From positions 405,428 to 421,373 of the forward strand of contig KZ111166.1 in the NCBI GenBank assembly GCA_002077045.2: 15,946 nucleotides of DNA. Reading direction: 5' to 3'. The translations under genes and the position numbers were made by a program. The notes below the pieces were generated by a model, which searched no databases, was not told the origin of the DNA, and was given only the letters and a program-made list of their open reading frames with translations. Every line of letters begins with the position of its first letter. Within the stretch, counting starts at the first letter, position 1. This stretch comes from Rachicladosporium sp. CCFEE 5018 (Eukaryota > Ascomycota > Dothideomycetes > Cladosporiales > Cladosporiaceae). Below are positions 1 through 6,855 of the stretch, one piece after another.

Positions 1-968
1 GATGGCGTTCAACACAGTACGGCCTCGCCATCTTCGGCTTGCTGATCTTCATCTTCCTCCTGTTTTGCCTGCCTGAGACTCTTCGCGTCAGGAAGCCATT
101 AGCAGCCCTGGTGGATGCAGAGTCTGAAGCCAAGCTAGCAGGTCTACCCACCAGCGAGAAGGACGGCATGCGCCCCGCCCTCACTCGAACAACGACCGTC
201 AAGTCAATCCACGTCAAGTCCAGAAAGTACCTCTCCCTTCTCCGCCGTGCCTTTCTCGACCCTCTGAAGATCATCCTGTACCTCCGATTCCCAGCAGTGG
301 CAATCTCGGTCCTCTACGCCAGCATAACCTTCGGCTCACTTTACATGCTCAACATCAGTGTTCAGCAGACCTTCTCCAAGTCGCCCTACTCGTACTCGAC
401 CATCATCGTCGGGCTGCTATACATTCCAAACAGTTTGGGCTACTTCATCGCCTCCCTGTTCGGCGGGAAGTGGGTGGACAGCATCATGCATCGCGAGGCA
501 CGGAAAGCGAATCGCTACGAATCGGACGGTAAGCTCAAATTCATCCCAGAGGACCGCATGAAGGAGAATGCCTGGATAGGCGCCGCACTGTTCCCCTGTG
601 CCCTGATCATGTACGGCTGGACTACTCGCTACGGTGTCAATACGGCCGCACCGATGATCGCGAACTTCTTCTTCGGTATCGGAAGTATGCTAATCTTCGC
701 GCTCATCACTACGATGTTGACAGAGTTCATGCCAAGGAAAGCAAGTCATGGGATCGCGCTGAACAACTTCGTGAGGAACATCTTCTCGTGCGTGGGCACG
801 GTTGTGGCCGAGCCGTTGATTGTGGTTATTGGGAATGGATGGTTGTTCACGGGGCTGGGAGTCATCTGTCTGGTCGGAGGAAGTGCGACGATCTGGGCAA
901 TGAAGCGGTTCGGGGCCAAGTGGAGAATTGTGATGGATCGAGAGATGGAGAAGGCTATGGGGGATTGA
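1..968 (+). CDS. MFS drug:H+ antiporter, DHA1 (Qdr/Dtr-like), C-terminal part
   Basis: Plasma-membrane transporter of the major facilitator superfamily, probably exporting drugs or small organic compounds by proton antiport. The 5' end lies outside the window; the first full codon is at position 3 and the frame is open from there, so no internal ATG is the true start. The visible part begins with WRSTQYGLAIFG, ends a membrane helix with the PETL motif typical of the end of helix 6, then has a charged cytosolic loop with a TRTTTVKS stretch. Six further hydrophobic helices follow, including one after the loop (FPAVAISVLYA), GLLYIPNSLGYFIASLFGGK, the GWTTRYGV stretch and the helix around GIALNNFVRNIF. 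This RxxxNW-like / YGWT / LNNFVR pattern resembles yeast Qdr3/Dtr1-type members as I know them. The stop is TGA at 966-968 after a short basic/acidic tail. The substrate cannot be told from sequence. Confidence 0.88.
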   Translation, partial: WRSTQYGLAIFGLLIFIFLLFCLPETLRVRKPLAALVDAESEAKLAGLPTSEKDGMRPALTRTTTVKSIHVKSRKYLSLLRRAFLDPLKIILYLRFPAVAISVLYASITFGSLYMLNISVQQTFSKSPYSYSTIIVGLLYIPNSLGYFIASLFGGKWVDSIMHREARKANRYESDGKLKFIPEDRMKENAWIGAALFPCALIMYGWTTRYGVNTAAPMIANFFFGIGSMLIFALITTMLTEFMPRKASHGIALNNFVRNIFSCVGTVVAEPLIVVIGNGWLFTGLGVICLVGGSATIWAMKRFGAKWRIVMDREMEKAMGD

Positions 969-1052
969 GTTGCATGAATCATGGAGTCACTGTGTGGGTT
1001 TAGCGATGGTGTCGGGGCGTTATCTTGCGCATAAGTGGCCATGTCTACCACG

Positions 1053-1074
1053 TGTATTGGCTTGTATTGGCTTG
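1053..1074 (+). repeat. Two tandem copies of a 10-bp unit with ATTGG core
   Basis: The unit TGTATTGGCT occurs twice back to back, followed by TG. Each copy carries ATTGG, the reverse of a CCAAT box, spaced exactly 10 bp (one helical turn). A third ATTGG lies a little further on at about 1089-1093, and a CACGTG E-box partly precedes the repeat. It sits about 85 bp after the MFS stop, so a regulatory role is uncertain. Confidence 0.5.
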
Positions 1075-2308
1075 ACAGATATGAGTCCATTGGCCTCATG
1101 GCACTCGCAGCATGATGCCGTCAATTTAGTAGTGTTGCCGCCTCGCTGTCGGTTTCATCTCGAAGGGTGTCGACAGGAAGACGAGCGAAACTCCTGCAAG
1201 CATTGAACAGTAGTGATGGCGCTGCTGGTCACAGCTTCTTGCCCGAGCGTCGAGTTTCTGAGTAGTGGTAAAGTGAGGCATTTCATCCCGCGTGTTCACA
1301 AGTTTGAAGTAACGAGATACCCATTCTCGCATACCCCTGGACGAATATGAGCAGCTTGAAGAGTCAGCCTCTCCCTGTCTTTATTGTCGCTTGAGTCCCG
1401 AGATCCTCTCCGAGGTGGGACTTCCGTTGTCAAAGCGTTTCTACACTATACCGCGGCAGTCTACGATCGATCTATGTTTTGCCGAGAGCCAGAGATCTTT
1501 CCCAGCACTCCTCGTTCAGCGTATTCTTTCTCATCAAGTATCTAGCGCTGAAAAGACGCTCGTAGTACGCAGAACAGTAGCAGAAGACACTTCAGACTTC
1601 CCGAAGAGATGTGGTACCAGGTGCCCCCCCAGACTCCATGTGAGACTCTTGTGACCATCAGCGAGTTTGCCAGTGGATTACTTGATGTGGCTTGACACGT
1701 TGTGGAATCGTGGTCGTTTGATGATGATGAAGCGGCATGGCCCGAATTTATGGTGAGCATCGCAATACATGTATGCCAAGGATGACCTTTCTGGCGACGT
1801 TCAAGGGAAGGTGCTTCCGTCACGGATGTTCGGCAGGAATTGAAAGGCCGTTGCTGATTTCCAATCTGGATGGTTGAATCGTGTAGTGTGCGGACGCGAA
1901 AAGGCTTATCGTCCCATCGTGATCTCCATCATAAGCCTGCGAGAGTATTTCGTCAATTTGCAGCTCTCACACGTCCTGCAATTACTCCGTGACATCGGTC
2001 CCAAGTCTCTTGGCTGTTGCGCAACCCCCTCTTCGATTCACTCGGCATTCAACAATCGCCGACCTCAAGAACAGATCAGTGGCCTCTTGCCAGAACCAGC
2101 CATACGCCACGATTGCAATACACTTCCGGTTGAAGTTTCATGAGTACATACTACGCATCAGATCATCGGCCTATCTACACGCAAAGACGGCAAGTCTGAA
2201 CGTCTGACGCAATTTCAAGGCGCTACTGCGGCGCAACGAAGATAAAGGCTACCCACGCAGCTATAGCTCTGTACCTTGCGGCGTAGTCACAGCTTAGACC
2301 GGGCTCGC

Positions 2309-2318
2309 CTTCTAGAAG
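2309..2318. promoter_or_regulatory. Perfect 10-bp palindrome, HSE-like (TTCnnGAA)
   Basis: CTTCTAGAAG is a perfect palindrome and contains TTCnnGAA, the two-unit core of a heat-shock element. It lies about 300 bp upstream of the kinase start codon. Only two of the usual three nGAAn units are present, so factor binding is an inference and weak. Confidence 0.25.
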
Positions 2319-2620
2319 CGGGTGAGACGCAAGACAAGCGAGTGAGAGCTGTCGCCCTTCCATCAAAATCGCAGAGCTTGGCCTGCAGCCAGGGAGTGCT
2401 CGAGCCGTGGGTCCGGGTGACGCTTTTTCCCCAGAGCGTTTCTGTGCGACTTCGATCCAAACCTTCGGTACTACTGCTGCAAGTCCTGTGCGCATAGATC
2501 ACGCCGGCCTCAAGATCTGCAGTTTCCAACTGCGAGACTCGGACTGACGTGACCTGTACGCAACTGAGGTGCAGCGTCGGTGCAGTCGCAGAGGCGCTGC
2601 GAGCTGCTGACTGATCTATC

Positions 2621-4453
2621 ATGCCCGGATTGGCATCTCCCACTCGCGCTGCGACCGACTTAGGCGCGCAGCAGCGGTCAAATCAAATACCGCAGCCAGG
2701 TCTTGAGCCTGGTAAGAAGCGGCGCAGCTTTCTTGCGAAGTTCAAGGACAATTTCCACGTGCGCAATGGGCACTCTCCACCAAAATCACAGTCACAATCA
2801 CCCAATGGCTACTTCGATGAACCCGGAAGCCGATCCATTAAGAGAGCTTCGACTACACCTGACGGCAGGCCTACGTCAAGTCACATGTCGAGTCCGCGAA
2901 AGACCGATCTAATCTTCCGACCTGTGTCGAAGAATGGCGTCAATGGCTCCATACCGCCACAGCAACCTGTAGTAGAAGAAGCCTCACCACCGCAGCCTGC
3001 AGCAGAGGAGCCGCCGAAGAGTGCGATGAAGCAACGACCGCTCTCGAGCACCAGCACGTTAGAAGAGCCTGACTCGCTTGAGCGAGTGACCACCAATGCG
3101 TCAGTCGACACCACGGACGACTTCACCAAAATGGAGAACAAAACTAGAATCCGCTTCGCCGAAGTAACGCAGAACGACCAACAACGGCCTCCACATCGTA
3201 TGCGAAGACAAAGCTCGGGGGCATCCAACTCTACAGCGCGGCGGTCATCCATCTACTTCCGCTCTACGGAGGGTGGCGATTATGTCGAAGGTGTGGATGC
3301 TGGTGTCGGCTCAAAGGCTCGGCGACTCTCTGTGAAGCTACCGCAAAACATGGACGTAGATGAGTGTGGCTTAGACGCGCATTTCAGCTACCTTGCACGT
3401 CACAATGGCAAAGTCATCGGCGAAGGCGGCGCTGCCATGGTGAAGCTCATGACGCCGAGAAACAAGACGGACATTGTGAAAGTTTACGCAGTAAAAGCCT
3501 TCCGACCTTGGGAGCCGGAGGAGGAGGAGGAATTCGAGTACGTTGCTAAGATCAAGTCCGAGTACGCGATCGCGAAGGCTTGCGATGCGCCTAATGTTGT
3601 CAAGACATACTATCTCTGCACATCAGGCAAGGAGTGGATGCACGTGATGGAGTACTGCGAGCTTGGCGATCTGAACGATCTCGTCAAGACCAACTCGATG
3701 TCACTCGAAGACAAGAACTGCATGTTCAAGCAACTTCTTCGAGGTCTTACTTTCCTCCATGATCATGGCGTGGCTCATCGCGACATCAAGTCCGAGAACC
3801 TTGTCGTGACCAAAGACGGAGCCCTCAAGATTGCCGACTTCGGCACCAGCGAAGTGTTCGCTGGTCCTCATCCCGGGATCCCATCCCGGCACTGCAGACG
3901 ACCCAGTCTCGTGCCTGCCGACGTAGAAATTAGATTTTGCGAGCCTGGCCTCGTCGGCTCACGACCATACATGGCGCCGGAACTTCTCGCTAGAGAAAAG
4001 GCCTACGATCCGCGTGGCATTGACGTCTGGAGCGCAGCCATTGTCTTCGTCACCCTACATGAGCGAGGCACCCCATGGGGAGCGGCCGTGAAGAGTGAGA
4101 AGAACTTCGCCATCTTCTACAACAGCTATTGCGACTGGATGGAGAAGCATGACGATGCGCAGATGGGGAAGAATATCGAAGACCTACCTCGGTGCGCAGC
4201 GAAAATGTTTCCTGGGTCCTTCGCCACACCTGGTGGCGCTCAGATGTTGTTCGGACTTCTCGATCCTCGGCCGGAGAAGAGATGGACAGTAAAGCAAGCA
4301 CTCGAAGTGGCGAGTGATCGAGAAAGCAAATGGGGTCCCTGGCCTTGCTGTCAACAAGACGGCTACTCAGATGACATCAAGACCAGGGAGAAGAAAGTAA
4401 GGCATAACCACGTGCCGCCTACGAAAGCGAAGAAGGGACTTCTCGGAAAGTGA
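2621..4453 (+). CDS. HAL4/SAT4/HAL5-family serine/threonine protein kinase
   Basis: Cytosolic kinase of the fungal Hal4/Sat4-Hal5-Npr family; in yeast, relatives stabilise the Trk1/Trk2 potassium transporters and nutrient permeases at the plasma membrane. The 610-residue protein starts at ATG 2621, with an in-frame TGA at 2612-2614 just upstream. Residues 1-250 are polar, Ser/Pro-rich and probably disordered, with a basic KKRRSFLAKFK patch near the N-terminus. The kinase domain runs from about 260 to 570: glycine loop GEGGAAMV (267-274), AVK lysine K292, an acidic EEEEE run after it, HRD at 386-388 with N393, DFG at 406-408, APE at 452-454, and a DVWS motif. The activation segment is long (about 43 residues between DFG and APE). 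The tail has CC (576-577) and HNH (595-597), the Cys/His pattern I associate with this family. All catalytic residues are present. Hal4 versus Hal5 versus Npr1-like orthology is not resolved here. It converges with the gene at 4722-6446. Confidence 0.9.
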   Translation: MPGLASPTRAATDLGAQQRSNQIPQPGLEPGKKRRSFLAKFKDNFHVRNGHSPPKSQSQSPNGYFDEPGSRSIKRASTTPDGRPTSSHMSSPRKTDLIFRPVSKNGVNGSIPPQQPVVEEASPPQPAAEEPPKSAMKQRPLSSTSTLEEPDSLERVTTNASVDTTDDFTKMENKTRIRFAEVTQNDQQRPPHRMRRQSSGASNSTARRSSIYFRSTEGGDYVEGVDAGVGSKARRLSVKLPQNMDVDECGLDAHFSYLARHNGKVIGEGGAAMVKLMTPRNKTDIVKVYAVKAFRPWEPEEEEEFEYVAKIKSEYAIAKACDAPNVVKTYYLCTSGKEWMHVMEYCELGDLNDLVKTNSMSLEDKNCMFKQLLRGLTFLHDHGVAHRDIKSENLVVTKDGALKIADFGTSEVFAGPHPGIPSRHCRRPSLVPADVEIRFCEPGLVGSRPYMAPELLAREKAYDPRGIDVWSAAIVFVTLHERGTPWGAAVKSEKNFAIFYNSYCDWMEKHDDAQMGKNIEDLPRCAAKMFPGSFATPGGAQMLFGLLDPRPEKRWTVKQALEVASDRESKWGPWPCCQQDGYSDDIKTREKKVRHNHVPPTKAKKGLLGK

Positions 4454-4721
4454 GCGAGGCTCGTGTGGCGACTTTTCCTTCTTCTTCCGCGATTGCATGG
4501 CACTGCATTGGGATGTACTTGTAGCATCAAAGACGCGAAAAGCTGAGGGCAATCCACAATGAGAATTCACCGTACATTCACATATTGGCACGCTTTCCCT
4601 ACGCTTCAATGTCTTCCCCTCTCACCTCGACTCACGCCATGCGTGACCATCAGGTCCCCCAACTACTAGTGATCACCGTCATACTGATATCGTTTCGCAG
4701 GTGTCCGGCGATCCGAAAGGA
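4454..4721. other. Convergent 3' intergenic region
   Basis: About 270 bp between the stop codons of the kinase (+) and the membrane/spermidine-synthase-like gene (-). It must hold both 3' ends; no clear AATAAA signal or terminator-like structure was seen. Confidence 0.6.
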
Positions 4722-6446
4722 TCAGTACAACTCCCAAACCCTGCTCGGCAACACCGTCCGCATAATCCGCCAATGTCGCGCAGCGCTTTCCTGCTGCTGC
4801 GCCCGCCACTTTCCCACATCAACGTCCTCTAGAACTTCCGCACTCTGCGACGAAGACCGCAAGGGAAAGTCGACGGCCAAGTCCGGGTTGGGTAGCAGGT
4901 ACTGACGTCTACTCTGGCTGCGAAGCAAGTCTGCTTCGCGAGGTTCGCGGAAGGAGATCGGGCCGGGAGTGTTGCGGCAGAAGACCACCAGGTTGGTGAA
5001 GTCTTCTACCGTGCCGTCAGCTTGAGATGGAGGTGGCGGGGCTTGATCGCGGAAGGCGGAGCATTGGCGGTCGAACGTAAGGTCTATCGTGTTGAGGACT
5101 AGGGATGTCAGTGGTAGTGAGAGATCGCCGGCGTAGTTGATGGCTGCTATGCCGTTCGGCGATAGGAGGGAGCGCAGGTTCTGGAGAAACGAGGTGGTGA
5201 AGAGTGCGAGAGGCTCGGCACCGCCAGTAAAGACATCGTGGAGGATGTAGTCGTACTTAGGAGCAAGCTTGAATTGCGCTTTGACCCATGGAATCGCGTT
5301 GAAGAGGTATGCGGTGTGGGCTTGTGGGAGGTCGAAGTAGGTCGATGCGTATTGATGTACGATTGGATCGAGCTCGATGATAGTGGTGTTGATGCCATGA
5401 GACATCAGAGCTTTCGGAGCTGTGCCTATGCCCAGACCAATGACTAGGGCTTTTGCGTCATCATCTGGAATCGGCTGGTCTGTCTTGAGCAGCCGAACTG
5501 CCTCGAGCATCTCGAAAACAGCGTAGATGGGTTCTGAGACTTGCCAGCCTTGCTTCCTTCGCTCGGGCGTTAGCTGCCATTCGCCACCAAGGAGTGAGTG
5601 GTCGCAACGTAGAACGCGATACTGCTGCTCTGTGTTCTCGAGCACGCTGATGTAGCCGGTGTTACTCCACTGCCGAGCAAGCAATGTCCAGTTCTGAGCG
5701 CCCAGTCCAGCGTTCGCAACAGAATGCGAGTATGGTCCGCTTCCTTGCGGTGCAAGAAGCGCTACAAGATTCGCCACCAACACAGTCGCATAGAACAGAT
5801 TCTGACGCTGTGGCATCGCAGCGCCGAGCGCAAGACTGCTTACCACTTGCAAGTTGAGAGGATTGAGATGTTGCGAGACGCCTAGGACGCTCGGTAAGAG
5901 TTCGCCAATCTTGCGCTCTAGCAGTACAAACAAGCCCAGCGATCCAGCACTGACAGCAACAGAAGCTATGTCACTCGTGCCGACGGACTTCGAGAGGTCG
6001 ATCTGTTCGACGTTCATGGCAATGGCATAGCTAAGTACAGTCACAATCGTGTGACAGCTCAGGAAGCCAGTGATCATAGGCCCAACGATCAAACCTAGAC
6101 TTTCGCTGAGTAGCACTGCCCCAGTCGCTACTACAGGCATGCACGCTGCCCATAGTGGTAAGTATTGTAAGAACGTCGTTTGTTTGGGTATCCAGAAGGC
6201 TCGGGCAATGGCCCCTGTCAAGAAGGTCGAGGAGATTGCTGCTTTATGGTTGACGCTCGATGGGATACTTCCAAATACTGGTGCCAGTGATAGCTGCGAG
6301 GTGTTGGAGACGACGGCGGCCAGCGCCATGAGGGATATCGCGGTGACCGTTGGCCGCCAGTTTGCTGCTTGTGAGTTTCGAGTGGGCTTCGGGGAACTTT
6401 GAACCTGCTCTGCCCTCGGCATACTCCTTCGCCTGGATGTCGACAT
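4722..6446 (-). CDS. Membrane protein fused to spermidine/spermine-synthase-like domain
   Basis: A 574-residue two-part protein beginning at ATG 6446. After a basic, Ser-rich N-terminus (1-30), residues about 31-235 hold several hydrophobic segments (around 33-55, 93-115, 118-146, 160-177, 200-234), so this half is an integral membrane domain. From about 260 comes a spermidine-synthase-like fold: a beta region ending LRCDHSLLGGEWQ, then EPIYAVFEML where true enzymes have the DE-YHEML stretch. The nucleotide-binding motif I is GLGIGTAP (337-344), the acidic pair ELDP is at 358-361, and HDVFTGG is at 403-409. True aminopropyltransferases have a DSSDP-type motif at that last place; only the first Asp (D404) is kept. 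It may therefore bind SAM or decarboxylated SAM without making polyamines. The tail HWRIMRTVLPSRVWELY looks conserved in fungal homologues as I recall them. No frameshift or intron is needed. The family is usually labelled spermine/spermidine synthase or methyltransferase; the substrate is unknown. Confidence 0.8.
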   Translation of the reverse strand: MSTSRRRSMPRAEQVQSSPKPTRNSQAANWRPTVTAISLMALAAVVSNTSQLSLAPVFGSIPSSVNHKAAISSTFLTGAIARAFWIPKQTTFLQYLPLWAACMPVVATGAVLLSESLGLIVGPMITGFLSCHTIVTVLSYAIAMNVEQIDLSKSVGTSDIASVAVSAGSLGLFVLLERKIGELLPSVLGVSQHLNPLNLQVVSSLALGAAMPQRQNLFYATVLVANLVALLAPQGSGPYSHSVANAGLGAQNWTLLARQWSNTGYISVLENTEQQYRVLRCDHSLLGGEWQLTPERRKQGWQVSEPIYAVFEMLEAVRLLKTDQPIPDDDAKALVIGLGIGTAPKALMSHGINTTIIELDPIVHQYASTYFDLPQAHTAYLFNAIPWVKAQFKLAPKYDYILHDVFTGGAEPLALFTTSFLQNLRSLLSPNGIAAINYAGDLSLPLTSLVLNTIDLTFDRQCSAFRDQAPPPPSQADGTVEDFTNLVVFCRNTPGPISFREPREADLLRSQSRRQYLLPNPDLAVDFPLRSSSQSAEVLEDVDVGKWRAQQQESAARHWRIMRTVLPSRVWELY

Positions 6447-6673
6447 ACTTATACGCTCATCTATACATGAGCTGGGAAGGTATATGAAGCGGCCGAGCGA
6501 CTCTCACGGAGAAGGACTGCTTTGCCAAGTGGGACCTGAAACGAGCGAGCTCGTCCGCTCCAAGAGTGACAAGACTATCCACAACCGAACATCAGAACAA
6601 CTTACCTTGACACTTCTGTCAAATACTTACCAGCGAGTGACATGAAACCTTTGGCTTAGCGGTCTCATCCACC

Positions 6674-6681
6674 GTATATAC
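6674..6681 (+). promoter_or_regulatory. TATA-like element upstream of haspin
   Basis: GTATATAC lies about 175 bp before the haspin ATG at 6856, a reasonable distance for a fungal TATA element with a leader of about 100 bases. It is a sequence match only. Confidence 0.3.
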
Positions 6682-6729
6682 ACCTCTCGAGAGCCTGGAA
6701 TTCGGTCACAGAATCCAGGTCACCTCTCG
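6681..6729 (+). repeat. Direct repeat CACCTCTCG, 40 bp apart
   Basis: CACCTCTCG occurs at 6681-6689 and again at 6721-6729. Between them lies an imperfect inverted repeat (CTGGAATTC ... GAATCCAG). The arrangement is inside the divergent promoter and could be a paired factor-binding site for haspin, though nine-base repeats can arise by chance. Confidence 0.3.
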
Positions 6730-6855
6730 GGGATCTCGGAGCGTGGTTCCGTTATCGTGATAGTTGCTAGGCAGGATGACGAAAGTCAACATCCGAGACA
6801 AAATGTTGTCGATACCAGCATTTTTTATATCCGTAATAGGACTTACAGGAGAGTG

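Larger units (their letters stand above)
969..2620. other. Intergenic region, 3' of MFS gene and upstream of HAL4-like kinase
   Basis: About 1.65 kb without a supported gene. Short open frames here (for example 1391-1654 and 1874-2143 on +) lack recognisable domains, and the first of these begins at TTG rather than ATG. I saw no tRNA B-box-like sequence, transposon terminus or AT-rich degenerate block. It contains a 10-bp tandem repeat carrying inverted CCAAT boxes near 1053, a CACGTG at about 1049-1054, a CCCCT (STRE-like) element near 2026-2030, and a 10-bp palindrome at 2309-2318. The part nearest 2620 presumably holds the kinase promoter and 5' leader. Confidence 0.7.
6447..6855. promoter_or_regulatory. 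Divergent promoter region (membrane/SpdS-like gene and haspin)
   Basis: About 410 bp separating two start codons pointing away from each other, so it must hold both promoters and both 5' leaders. It carries a TATA-like GTATATAC at 6674-6681 and a duplicated CACCTCTCG. An in-frame GTG at 6757 extends the haspin frame upstream, but eukaryotic initiation there is unlikely. A CTTACAG sequence ends 7 bp before the haspin ATG and could be a 3' splice site of a 5'UTR intron, but no convincing donor was found. Confidence 0.55.

Noticed and set aside
1719..1856. TGATGA and CTGA about 130 bases apart, resembling box C/D snoRNA motifs
   Set aside because: The flanks do not form a terminal stem and the spacing is long; chance matches are likely.
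6757..6855. N-terminal extension of haspin from GTG at 6757
   Set aside because: Nuclear fungal genes start at ATG; the first ATG of the frame at 6856 gives the expected MARQYGVYGKRS start.
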